Shown: positions 1 through 6,118 of the stretch, piece by piece
How the letters are laid out: every line of letters begins with the position of its first letter
How positions within the stretch are numbered: the first letter of the stretch is position 1
Assembly: GCA_900754695.1 (NCBI GenBank)
Contig: CAAEDU010000101.1
Coordinates: 1 to 9,495, forward strand
Source: Clostridia bacterium
GTDB taxonomy: Bacteria > Bacillota > Clostridia > Christensenellales > CAG-917
Direction of reading: 5' to 3'
Length of the DNA stretch: 9,495 nt
Notes under the pieces: generated by a model
What the model was told of the DNA's origin: nothing
The model's input: the letters and a program-made list of their open reading frames with translations, nothing else
Databases searched by the model: none
Translations under genes and position numbers: made by a program

Positions 1-25
1 CCCGCGGCGGCAGCGCCGCCGCGGG
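1..25 (-). terminator. GC-rich hairpin, probable terminator of the enoate reductase gene
   Basis: A perfect 10-bp inverted repeat (CCCGCGGCGG, loop CAGCG, CCGCCGCGGG) starts at the first base of the window. It lies 33 bases past the stop codon of the minus-strand oxidoreductase gene, where its terminator should be. The T-run expected on the minus strand would fall to the left of base 1 and cannot be seen, so the terminator call rests on stem strength and position only. Confidence 0.5.
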
Positions 26-58
26 ACGGGACACGATGCGTGTTTTATGCGCGGGGTG

Positions 59-2110
59 TCAGAGTTTCTCCGCCACTTCCCACGCCTTCCACACCACGGT
101 GCGGAGGTTGCCCACCTTCTCGGCGTCGCCCACGATGTGGACGTGCGCGCTCTTTTCCGCAAGCGGCGCGGGGACGTAACCCACGGAGACGATGACGCTG
201 TCCGCCTTGATCTCCTTGGTCTTGCCGTCCGCGGTCTCCACCGTGACAGCGCCGTCCGACACCTTCTTCACCTTGCTCTCCAGCAGCACGGGCACTTTCT
301 TCCATGCGAAGTAGTCCCTGAGATAAGAGGAATTTGCAAGGCAGAGCCCGGGTGTGGTGATGATGTCGTTCTGCGCCTCCACGATGACGGGGTGTTTGCC
401 TTTGAGGAAGAGGTCATAGGCGATCTCGCAGCCCGTGAGCCCGCCACCGATGATGACGACGTTGTCGCCGACGGCCGCTCCGTTCAGGTAATCTATCGCC
501 TCGATGCCTTTCTCGATGCCGGGTATGCCGAGCTTTCTGGGTTTAGCGCCCGTCGCCACCACCACTTCGTCCGCGCCGAGGGACGCGATGTCCTTAACCT
601 CGGTGTTGAACTTCACCTCAATGCCGAGCTTTGCGATCTGTCTGCGGTACCACTCGATGAGCGCGCGGTCCTTCTCCTTGAAAGAGGGAGCCGCCGCGGG
701 GATGAACACGCCGCCCAGCTTGTCGCTCTTCTCATAGATGGTGACTTTGTGCCCGCGGAGGGTCGCGATCCTCGCCACTTCCATGCCGCCCACGCCGCCG
801 CCGATGACGGCGATCTTCTTCTTTTTCTTCGCGGGCACGATGGTATATTTGCCGTTCTGCATGGTGAGGGGGTTCAGCGCGCACCTCGCCATATGCTGAG
901 CGTCCGAAATGGGCGCGTCGTTGCCCGTCCCCTTGTGCTTGGACATGGTGAAGCAGCCGTTGTGGCAGCAGATGCAGGGCTGGATGTCCTCGAGCCTGTC
1001 CTCCATGAGCTTGGTGACCCACTCGCCGTCGGTGAGGAACTGTCTCGCGACGCCCATGGCGTCGATCCTGCCTTCCGCGATGGCCTCGGCGGCGACATCG
1101 GGCTCCATGCGTCCCGCGCAAACGACGGGGATGTCCACGAACTTCTTGATGTGCGCCACATCGTCGAGGTTGCAGTTGACGGGCATATAGGCAGGCGGAT
1201 GCGCCCAGTACCACGCATCGTAGGTGCCGTTGTCGGAGTTGAGCATGTCATAGCCGGCATCCTGAAGATACTTGGCGGCTTTTTCGCTCTCTTCCATATC
1301 CCTGCCCACTTCGACGTAGTCCTCGCCGGGCACCGCGCCCTTGCAGAAGCCCTTGGTCTTGCTGACGACGGAATATCTCAGCGAGACGGGATAATCCTCG
1401 CCGCACTGCTTCTTGATCTCCTTCACCACGGCGACGGGGAAACGGTATCTGTTCTCGAAGCTGCCGCCGTACTCGTCCGTGCGCTTGTTGGTGTACTTCA
1501 AAGTGAACTGGTCAAGGAGATAACCCTCGTGCACCGCGTGCACTTCGACGCCGTCCACGCCCGCTTCCTTGCACATTTTCGCGGTCTGTCCGTAGGCGTA
1601 GATGATGTCCTCGATCTCCTTTTTGGTGAGCGCGCGGCAGGTGACGTCCTCCGTCCATCTGGACGGCAGTTCGCTCGGCGACGCGCTGATGTAGGACGGG
1701 TCGAGGATGGGCTTCATGAGTGCGCCCACCACCTTGTTTTTGATGGGCAGCGCGAGGAGCTCGCTCAGCGCAAAGGAACGCCCGAACCCGGCAGTGAGCT
1801 GCACGAAGAGTTTGGCGCCCGTCTTGTGGATCTCCTCCATATAAGGTTTGAGCTTTTTGAAAGCGCCCTTCGCCTTGTAGAGCCACTGTCCGCCGATGAG
1901 GTTTCTCAAAGGCGCGATGCCGGGGATGATGAGACCGACATTGTTTTTCGCGCGTTCGAGGAAGAAACCCGCCGCGTCCTTGTCGAGGTGATGCGGCTCC
2001 ATCCAGCCGAACAGCGACGTTCCGCCCATGGGACACAGCACTATGCGGTTTTTTATCTCCACATTTCCGATCTTCCACGGGGTGAACAGGGGCTGATAAG
2101 TTTTGTTCAT
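59..2110 (-). CDS. 2-enoate reductase-like NADH:flavin oxidoreductase (old yellow enzyme family, FMN/[4Fe-4S]/FAD)
   Basis: This 683-residue protein has the full layout of the enoate reductase/2,4-dienoyl-CoA reductase group. Residues 1-370 form an FMN-binding TIM barrel (LFTPWKIGNVEIKNR near the start; HAVHEGYLLDQF at 191-202 carries the probable active-site His/Tyr). The [4Fe-4S] cysteines are C379, C382, C386 and C410. FAD and NADH dinucleotide-binding motifs are GGGVGG at 437-442 and GGGLTG at 555-560, with a late VGD at 660-662. In this family electrons pass NADH-FAD-[4Fe-4S]-FMN to an activated C=C bond of an enoate or enoyl substrate in the cytoplasm. The LTAGFGR and VHEGYLLDQF segments resemble clostridial 2-enoate reductases more than FadH. 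The start follows AAGGAGG at 2121-2127, 10 bases away. It is transcribed alone. The substrate is unknown; a bile-acid, steroid or aromatic enoate is possible but not shown. The spacing C386-X23-C410 is longer than the usual 11-12. Confidence 0.87.
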   Translation of the reverse strand: MNKTYQPLFTPWKIGNVEIKNRIVLCPMGGTSLFGWMEPHHLDKDAAGFFLERAKNNVGLIIPGIAPLRNLIGGQWLYKAKGAFKKLKPYMEEIHKTGAKLFVQLTAGFGRSFALSELLALPIKNKVVGALMKPILDPSYISASPSELPSRWTEDVTCRALTKKEIEDIIYAYGQTAKMCKEAGVDGVEVHAVHEGYLLDQFTLKYTNKRTDEYGGSFENRYRFPVAVVKEIKKQCGEDYPVSLRYSVVSKTKGFCKGAVPGEDYVEVGRDMEESEKAAKYLQDAGYDMLNSDNGTYDAWYWAHPPAYMPVNCNLDDVAHIKKFVDIPVVCAGRMEPDVAAEAIAEGRIDAMGVARQFLTDGEWVTKLMEDRLEDIQPCICCHNGCFTMSKHKGTGNDAPISDAQHMARCALNPLTMQNGKYTIVPAKKKKKIAVIGGGVGGMEVARIATLRGHKVTIYEKSDKLGGVFIPAAAPSFKEKDRALIEWYRRQIAKLGIEVKFNTEVKDIASLGADEVVVATGAKPRKLGIPGIEKGIEAIDYLNGAAVGDNVVIIGGGLTGCEIAYDLFLKGKHPVIVEAQNDIITTPGLCLANSSYLRDYFAWKKVPVLLESKVKKVSDGAVTVETADGKTKEIKADSVIVSVGYVPAPLAEKSAHVHIVGDAEKVGNLRTVVWKAWEVAEKL

Positions 2111-2145
2111 AACCGACTTTCCTCCTTATCATTGTCGTCGCTTAC

Positions 2146-2174
2146 AGTATAGTCTAATAAACACTAAAAGTAAA
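2146..2174 (-). promoter_or_regulatory. Probable sigma-A promoter of the enoate reductase gene
   Basis: Read on the minus strand, a -35 box TTTACT (2169-2174) is followed by a 17-base spacer and a -10 box TATACT (2146-2151). The spacing is ideal and the match is moderate (4/6 and 5/6). Transcription would start near 2139, giving a leader of about 29 bases that contains the Shine-Dalgarno AAGGAGG at 2121-2127. Confidence 0.55.
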
Positions 2175-2431
2175 TAGCCATTTCCCGCAAAATGCCGTTT
2201 AAGCCGCGGCATCCTGCCGTCAAACGCGCATTTCGCCGACACACTCCGACAAAGCGCCCGCACGATATGCCGGCGCGGAATAATACGAACCAAACTCAGA
2301 GCAAGAGATTTTCGGGTGATGCTGCGCGGGCGGAACGCCGCCAATAGTATACTTACCCGCAAGTTCCAGCTGTGCAAAAGCACCGAAAAGAATTGCTCCG
2401 GGGCAGGTGTGTATCATTCCGCGCCGGCATG
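2175..2431. other. Intergenic stretch without a convincing gene
   Basis: About 257 bases lie between the enoate reductase promoter and the terminator of the M28 peptidase gene. It is less GC-rich than the genes. Small open frames exist on the minus strand (a 65-codon one at 2220-2417 and one overlapping the promoter at 2129-2383), but neither has a Shine-Dalgarno site or recognisable protein features. I see no clear RNA gene, repeat or riboswitch. It may hold an upstream control region or degraded coding sequence. Confidence 0.4.
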
Positions 2432-2459
2432 AAAAAAAGGAGCCTCATTCGAGGCTCCT
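2432..2459 (-). terminator. Intrinsic terminator of the M28 peptidase gene
   Basis: A perfect 9-bp stem (AGGAGCCTC at 2438-2446, loop ATTC, GAGGCTCCT at 2451-2459) is followed on the minus strand by seven T residues (A-run at 2432-2438 on the plus strand). It begins 19 bases past the peptidase stop codon. This is the most classical terminator in the window. Confidence 0.92.
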
Positions 2460-2478
2460 CTCGTTTTCTCGGTACGGC

Positions 2479-3756
2479 TTATTTACCGAACTTTTTGTCG
2501 AACTTTTCAAGGCACTTCACGCTGATGGCATAGCAGTCCGCAAGGCAATCCTTGTCGAGGTTGGTGTAGGTGTCCTTCAGGGTGTGATAGTAGTCCTCGA
2601 GGACGTGGTTCAGCGCCGTGATGCCCGTCACCTTATAGCCGCCCTGCGCGAACGCCGCGGAATCCGTCGCGCCGCCGAAGGGAGGCACCCACGTCTTGTT
2701 GCAATGGATGCCGAGCTCTTTCGCGCTCTCCATGAAGGTGTCGCTGACCTCTTTGTCCGCCTTGACGGTGCCGTTGAGGTCGCGGTAGTTGACGCCGAGG
2801 AACTTGCTGGCGTGTATGGTGTCGTAGGAATAGATCCAGGTGGGCACGTCGTCGAACTCGCCCTTGTGCTGCTCCACCCACGCCTTCGCGCCGCGGAGGC
2901 CCGCCTCTTCGGAACCGGAGAGGATGACGCCCACTTCGGTGTGCTCGAGCTCGATGCCCGCGTCCTTCATGGCTTTCAGGATGGCGATGCCCATATAGCA
3001 GCCGGTGAGGTTGTCGTTGGCGCCGTCGACGGTGGTCTTGGGGTCCCACATAAAGTACATGCCGATGAGTCCGGGGACGAACACGAGCTGGGCGATGCCG
3101 CACCAGAACAGCGCGTCACCGTAAACGGCGGTGTATGCGTCAAGGCTGAATTCGGTCATATACGCAATGCCCTGAGTGCCGAGCACCGCGGTGGCAACGA
3201 CCGCAAGCACGAGAGCGATGAACGCGCCGAGGAAGCTGGAGCCGATGTGCAGCTCATAAACCGCGCCGCCGAACTTGTTGTTGACGGGCCAGTTCCATGC
3301 CGCGTCGGGGTGACCGTTGAAGAAGATGCGCGCCTTCACTTCGCCCGTGCACTTCTTGATGGCGGTGACATTGTGTCCCGTCTCTTCGGGGAAGAGGAAG
3401 TCGAAAGTCTTCTTATACAGCACGAATTGGCAGATCATGATCAGGAACCCGACCGCGAATAGTGCCACTCCGAGTGCCGGCAGGAAGAAGAAACACAACA
3501 TGCCGAGAAGTGCGCATGTGATGGTGTAGTTCAGCCAGCCGAGGAAGGAATGGGGATGTTCCTTGAAGGACTCCACATCCGCTCTCTCGCAGCCGCACTC
3601 GTTTTTGAGAACGTCCGCCATATACTCGCAGGACTTTTTCTCGCCTTCGCTGCCGGGGCCGCGCTTGCCGCACTTCTTGATGACGTCGGTGATGCCGTCG
3701 ATCATGTACTGCGCGCTCTCCGCCTTGTTGTCTATGAGCTTCTTGAAATCAGCCAT
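2479..3756 (-). CDS. M28-family zinc metallopeptidase with four membrane segments
   Basis: This 425-residue protein has a complete set of M28 co-catalytic zinc ligands: H149 (GHPD), D248 (GANDN), E283/E284 (GSEEAG; catalytic base and ligand), D312 and H391 (YYHT). M28 enzymes are amino- or carboxypeptidases that trim short peptides. Hydrophobic stretches at about 74-94, 95-115, 172-195 and 216-236 look like two membrane hairpins. The second pair lies inside the catalytic domain, between the first and second zinc ligands. There is no signal peptide; with the N-terminus in the cytoplasm, both hairpins return the chain to the same side and the active site would face the cytoplasm. The start follows AGGAG at 3764-3768, seven bases away. 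The gene stands alone between its own promoter and terminator. Leu99 is its only codon of the CTA/TTA/TCA set up to about residue 425. The substrate is unknown. Confidence 0.88.
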   Translation of the reverse strand: MADFKKLIDNKAESAQYMIDGITDVIKKCGKRGPGSEGEKKSCEYMADVLKNECGCERADVESFKEHPHSFLGWLNYTITCALLGMLCFFFLPALGVALFAVGFLIMICQFVLYKKTFDFLFPEETGHNVTAIKKCTGEVKARIFFNGHPDAAWNWPVNNKFGGAVYELHIGSSFLGAFIALVLAVVATAVLGTQGIAYMTEFSLDAYTAVYGDALFWCGIAQLVFVPGLIGMYFMWDPKTTVDGANDNLTGCYMGIAILKAMKDAGIELEHTEVGVILSGSEEAGLRGAKAWVEQHKGEFDDVPTWIYSYDTIHASKFLGVNYRDLNGTVKADKEVSDTFMESAKELGIHCNKTWVPPFGGATDSAAFAQGGYKVTGITALNHVLEDYYHTLKDTYTNLDKDCLADCYAISVKCLEKFDKKFGK

Positions 3757-3784
3757 AGTACGTCTCCTTTTTTCTTAGAATGGT

Positions 3785-3803
3785 TAAATTGTAACACAAT
3801 TTA
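3785..3803. promoter_or_regulatory. Candidate operator palindrome over the M28 promoter -10 box
   Basis: A perfect 8-bp inverted repeat with a 3-base centre (TAAATTGT-AAC-ACAATTTA) covers the -10 box at 3788-3793 and its flanks. Such placement would suit a repressor site. I do not recognise the half-site as that of a known regulator, and AT-rich promoters can form such palindromes by chance. Confidence 0.35.
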
Positions 3804-3816
3804 TGACAGGTTTCAA
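3788..3816 (-). promoter_or_regulatory. Sigma-A promoter of the M28 peptidase gene
   Basis: On the minus strand, TTGAAA (-35, 3811-3816), a 17-base spacer and TACAAT (-10, 3788-3793) match the vegetative consensus at 4/6 and 5/6. The predicted start near 3781 gives a leader of about 25 bases holding AAAGGAGA at 3763-3770. Confidence 0.75.
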
Positions 3817-3937
3817 TAGACTTTGATCATCTTTCATGATATTTTAACAAATGTCGTTTAAACAAACACTCTTCAGATGCCGCGGCGGACACCCGCAAGA
3901 GCATCTTTCCCCACTCCGACAGCACAAAACGCGCACT

Positions 3938-3963
3938 AAAATACCCCGCCGGGAGCGGGGTAT
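3938..3963 (-). terminator. Intrinsic terminator of mgsA
   Basis: A perfect 9-bp stem (ATACCCCGC at 3941-3949, loop CGGGA, GCGGGGTAT at 3955-3963) lies 30 bases past the mgsA stop. On the minus strand it is followed by TTTTAG, the closing bases of the stem forming part of the T-run. It separates mgsA from the peptidase promoter. Confidence 0.8.
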
Positions 3964-3993
3964 CGCCGTGTTGTCCGTTTGTCGGCCGCGGAC

Positions 3994-4371
3994 TCAGATG
4001 AGCGAAGAGTGTATCACATAGTCCGCCGTGGCTTTGTTGGTGGCGATGGGGATGTCGTAGACGACCGCGATGCGCAGCAACGCTTTCACGTCGGGGTCGT
4101 GGGGCTGGGCTTGGAGAGGATCCCAGAAAAAGATGACGAGGTCGATCTGCCCTTCCGCGATCTTGGCGCCGATCTGCTGGTCGCCGCCGAGAGGACCGGA
4201 GAGATAGCGGTGCACGTCGAGCCCGGTCGCCTCCGCGACGAGCTTGGATGTGGTGCCCGTGCCGCAGAGCTCGAAGCGCGCGAGGGTGTCGCGGTTCTTC
4301 ATAGCCCAGCTCACCATTTCGGCTTTCTTATTGTCGTGCGCGATGAGCGCGATGCATTTGACTTCTTTCAT
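3994..4371 (-). CDS. mgsA: Methylglyoxal synthase
   Basis: This 125-residue cytoplasmic enzyme converts dihydroxyacetone phosphate to methylglyoxal and phosphate, a bypass of lower glycolysis that relieves sugar-phosphate build-up. The family motifs are all present: IALIAHDNKK (H12, D13), the phosphate-binding CGTGTTS at 36-42, SGPLGGDQQIG with the catalytic Asp at D64, FFWDPLQAQPHDPD with D84, H91 and D94, and ATNKATADY near the end. The ATG at 4371 is chosen because it matches the usual N-terminus, follows AAAGGA (4381-4386, nine bases away) and lies just downstream of a strong promoter. The open frame runs 34 codons further upstream, but that part overlaps the promoter. The protein is shorter than the 152-residue E. 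coli enzyme: it stops soon after the last conserved motif and lacks the C-terminal tail, as I recall for some clostridial homologues. It is a single-gene unit bounded by terminators on both sides. Confidence 0.95.
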   Translation of the reverse strand: MKEVKCIALIAHDNKKAEMVSWAMKNRDTLARFELCGTGTTSKLVAEATGLDVHRYLSGPLGGDQQIGAKIAEGQIDLVIFFWDPLQAQPHDPDVKALLRIAVVYDIPIATNKATADYVIHSSLI

Positions 4372-4399
4372 TGTCCTTCGTCCTTTGGGTGCTGAGAGC

Positions 4400-4428
4400 A
4401 TTATACCACAACGCTCCCCTCTTTTCAA
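4400..4428 (-). promoter_or_regulatory. Strong sigma-A promoter of mgsA with extended -10
   Basis: On the minus strand, TTGAAA (4423-4428), a 17-base spacer and a perfect TATAAT (4400-4405) preceded by TGG (extended -10) form the best promoter in the window. The start near 4393 gives a short leader of about 21 bases carrying two tandem SD-like sites, AAAGGA (4381-4386) and GAAGGA (4374-4379). It also fixes the translation start at 4371. Confidence 0.88.
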
Positions 4429-4475
4429 GCGGGATGAGCCAAACATTTCAACCGCCTCACGGCGGGAACGCACAC

Positions 4476-4503
4476 AAAACGCCGATCGCAGGATCGGCGT
4501 TTT
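4476..4503 (-). terminator. Intrinsic terminator of the YbaK-type gene
   Basis: A perfect 12-bp inverted repeat (AAAACGCCGATC at 4476-4487, loop GCAG, GATCGGCGTTTT at 4492-4503) lies 27 bases past the stop codon of the minus-strand deacylase gene. The A/T ends give a four-T run in either direction. It separates that gene from the mgsA promoter. Confidence 0.85.
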
Positions 4504-4530
4504 ATATTGCGGTTTTGCTTGTTAAACCAC

Positions 4531-5010
4531 TCATTCTGCGTGTTCATAGGGCTTGCAGACATCCGTCCAGCCTTTTGCGCGGGAGAAGGTCTCAAGCTCT
4601 GTCAGGGTGAGCTCGATGGCGCTCGACGCGCTGCCGCAGGCGGGGAAGACGGTGTCGAACCTCTTCAACGACTCGTCCAGCCACACCTCGGCGCCCTCCG
4701 CGACCGCAAAGGGACACACGCCGCCCGCGGCGTGTCCGGTGAGCCGCTCCGTATCCTCGCGGGCGAGCATCTTAGCCTTGCTGCCGAAGAAGTCCTTATA
4801 CTTGCGGTTGTCCACTTTGACGTCCCCTGCCGCCACGATGAGCAGCACTCTCTCCCCCAGCATGAAGGAGAGCGTCTTTGCGATGCGCGCTTCCTCACAC
4901 CCGAGAGCTTTTGCCGCGAGCTCCACCGTCGCGGATGAGACGTCGAACTCACGCACGCGCTCCGCCGCGCCGTATGCGGCGAGATATTCCTTCACTTTGG
5001 CTATGGACAT
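4531..5010 (-). CDS. YbaK/EbsC-family aminoacyl-tRNA deacylase
   Basis: This 159-residue protein is a stand-alone editing-domain homologue of the YbaK/EbsC/ProX group. Members hydrolyse mischarged tRNAs such as Cys- or Ala-tRNA(Pro) in the cytoplasm. Visible features are the N-terminal helix, the SSATVELAAKALGCEEARIAKTLSF segment with the conserved lysine K45, the DVKVDNRKYKDFFGSKAKML core at 63-82, the TGHAAGGVCPF loop at 91-101, and GSASSAIEL at 126-134. Length is normal for the family. The ATG at 5010 is chosen over an upstream one at 5079 because it is preceded by AAAGGAG (5017-5023, six bases away), the homology begins there, and the upstream codons would cover the probable promoter. The tRNA specificity cannot be read from sequence. 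It is transcribed alone and divergently from the GtrA-family gene. Confidence 0.9.
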   Translation of the reverse strand: MSIAKVKEYLAAYGAAERVREFDVSSATVELAAKALGCEEARIAKTLSFMLGERVLLIVAAGDVKVDNRKYKDFFGSKAKMLAREDTERLTGHAAGGVCPFAVAEGAEVWLDESLKRFDTVFPACGSASSAIELTLTELETFSRAKGWTDVCKPYEHAE

Positions 5011-5074
5011 GTCCCTCTCCTTTGCGCGGCGCCGAGCGTGCCGCGCGCTTTTGTCTGCCGATGACGGCGAGACA

Positions 5075-5103
5075 AGCATAACACATCCGCGCGCCCGCGT
5101 GAA
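5075..5103 (-). promoter_or_regulatory. Probable promoter of the YbaK-type gene
   Basis: On the minus strand, TTCACG (5098-5103), a 17-base spacer and TATGCT (5075-5080) form a modest promoter (4/6 and 4/6). The leader of about 58 bases contains a GC-rich inverted repeat, GCGCGGC (5024-5030) with GCCGCGC (5040-5046), directly upstream of the Shine-Dalgarno site. Confidence 0.45.
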
Positions 5104-5150
5104 GCGTTCTTTAATCTTCGTTATAAATTAGTTATTTTATTTACAACTGT

Positions 5151-5183
5151 TTGACATCCGCCCCGTTTTGTCCGAAAATATAT
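5151..5183 (+). promoter_or_regulatory. Possible promoter of the GtrA-family gene
   Basis: A perfect -35 hexamer TTGACA (5151-5156) precedes an AT-rich tract, AAAATATATATATTA from 5175. No good -10 box lies at 17 bases; ATATAT at 5178-5183 would need a 21-base spacer. The island is the only plausible promoter for the plus-strand gene, but the exact -10 is unclear. Confidence 0.4.
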
Positions 5184-5197
5184 ATATTACAATTCTC

Positions 5198-5205
5198 GGG
5201 GGAGG
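5198..5205 (+). promoter_or_regulatory. Shine-Dalgarno site fixing the GtrA-family start
   Basis: GGGGGAGG ends four bases before the ATG at 5210. It decides this start against an in-frame TTG at 5168, which lies in the promoter region and has no ribosome-binding site. Confidence 0.85.
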
Positions 5206-5209
5206 ATAT

Positions 5210-6058
5210 ATGAACGAAACGACCAAAGACGCCGCCGTGCAGGCGGAAGAGGACCTCAGAGAGGACGCCGTGACCGAAGCCGCGTCCGAGACCGCAGACG
5301 AAGCAGCGGAAAGCCCCGCCGTCACGGACGGTGAGGTCTCCGAGGGCGGCGATGAGGCGGCACAAAGCGGCGTGAAGGGCAAGGCGACCGCCGCCTTCCA
5401 CAAGGGCAAGGCGTTCATGACCCGCCACGGCAACATTTGGCAGATCGTCAAATTCACGCTCATCAGCTGCATCGCTTTCATCGCGGAATTTGCCACCATG
5501 TATGCCCTGCAATACGGGCTGGAAGGCGTGTGCGGCAACGAGCACTTCCATTGGTTCATCTTCGATTACGCGGCAGGCAGAGAGGGCGCGTTCGGCACCG
5601 CGGGCTTCATCGCGATGCTGGGCTCCAAGTGCATTGCGGAGATAATCTCCTTCACCATCAACCGCAAAAAGACCTTCAAAGCCAACAACAATGTGGTGTT
5701 CAGCGCCATCATGTATGTCATCACCGTTGTCGCGCTCATCATCTTCACCACCTGGCTCGCGGGCGTGCTGGGCGACGCGATGGGTCCCGCCATCGGCGCG
5801 GACGCCGGCAACACCATCAGCAAGATGCTGAGCTCCGTCATCAGCTTCGTGGTCATCTTCCTCATGGACAAATTCGTCATCATGCGCAATGTGGACAAGG
5901 GCGACAAGGAAGCGGCAGCGGACTCCGCCGAAGGCGAAGCCATGGCAGCCGAAGCCCTCGCTGCCGACACCGCAGAAGGCGAGACCATCACCTGCGACAG
6001 CGCGGACGCCGAGGAAAACGAAGCCGTGACGGAGATCTCCTCCGGCGACCGGGAATAA
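5210..6058 (+). CDS. GtrA-family membrane protein with acidic N- and C-terminal tails
   Basis: This 282-residue protein has four probable transmembrane helices at about 78-102, 126-149, 161-187 and 202-222. They carry the GtrA/DPMS-like hallmarks: KFTLISCIAF in helix 1, FTINRKKTF (148-156) after helix 2, and FLMDKFVIMR (217-226) after helix 4. GtrA proteins are thought to help flip or present polyprenyl-phosphate-linked sugars for cell-surface glycosylation. Basic residues before helix 1, between helices 2 and 3 and after helix 4 place both ends in the cytoplasm. Typical GtrA proteins are about 120-150 residues; here an acidic Ala/Glu/Asp-rich segment of about 55 residues precedes and another of about 50 follows the core. 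The C-terminal one contains loose repeats (DSAEGE at 238, DTAEGE at 253, DSADAE at 263). No glycosyltransferase lies nearby, so the partner is unknown. It is the only plus-strand gene here and is monocistronic. Confidence 0.85.
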   Translation: MNETTKDAAVQAEEDLREDAVTEAASETADEAAESPAVTDGEVSEGGDEAAQSGVKGKATAAFHKGKAFMTRHGNIWQIVKFTLISCIAFIAEFATMYALQYGLEGVCGNEHFHWFIFDYAAGREGAFGTAGFIAMLGSKCIAEIISFTINRKKTFKANNNVVFSAIMYVITVVALIIFTTWLAGVLGDAMGPAIGADAGNTISKMLSSVISFVVIFLMDKFVIMRNVDKGDKEAAADSAEGEAMAAEALAADTAEGETITCDSADAEENEAVTEISSGDRE

Positions 6059-6080
6059 GTACGCTTATCAACGGACTGCA

Positions 6081-6118
6081 CACGCACGCCGCGGCATGAC
6101 GCCGCGGCGTTTTGCGTG
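6081..6118 (+). terminator. Intrinsic terminator of the GtrA-family gene
   Basis: A perfect 9-bp GC stem (CGCCGCGGC at 6087-6095, loop ATGAC, GCCGCGGCG at 6101-6109) is followed by TTTT. The flanks CACGCA (6081-6086) and TGCGTG (6113-6118) can also pair, leaving TTT (6110-6112) as a bulge. It begins 22 bases after the stop codon. Confidence 0.8.

Noticed and set aside
59..2110. Bilirubin reductase (BilR)
   Set aside because: BilR is also a multidomain old yellow enzyme relative, but as I recall it has an HGDR active-site motif. Here the equivalent region reads HAVHEGY, as in enoate reductases, and no BilS or BilT neighbours are seen.
47..2152. A 701-codon plus-strand open frame opposite the enoate reductase gene, and similar long frames at 2407-3462, 6112-7515 and 7439-9070
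   Set aside because: They are codon-aligned antisense frames that stay open only because the real genes avoid TTA, CTA and TCA. They show no protein family features and run past the real gene ends into promoter or terminator sequence.
2129..2383. An 84-codon minus-strand frame upstream of the enoate reductase
   Set aside because: It runs through the predicted promoter and into the leader, has no SD, and its Arg-rich composition looks like out-of-frame GC-rich sequence.
2220..2417. A 65-codon minus-strand frame in the intergenic stretch (starts MIHTCPGAILFG)
   Set aside because: No Shine-Dalgarno site, no recognised motif, and it starts a few bases beyond the peptidase terminator with no visible promoter. 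Possibly a remnant, but not supportable as a gene.
4372..4473. A 34-codon N-terminal extension of methylglyoxal synthase
   Set aside because: It would be encoded across the strong promoter and the tandem SD sites, and family members begin at the chosen Met.
5168..5209. An earlier in-frame TTG start for the GtrA-family gene
   Set aside because: It lies in the AT-rich promoter island without an SD. The ATG at 5210 follows GGGGGAGG directly.
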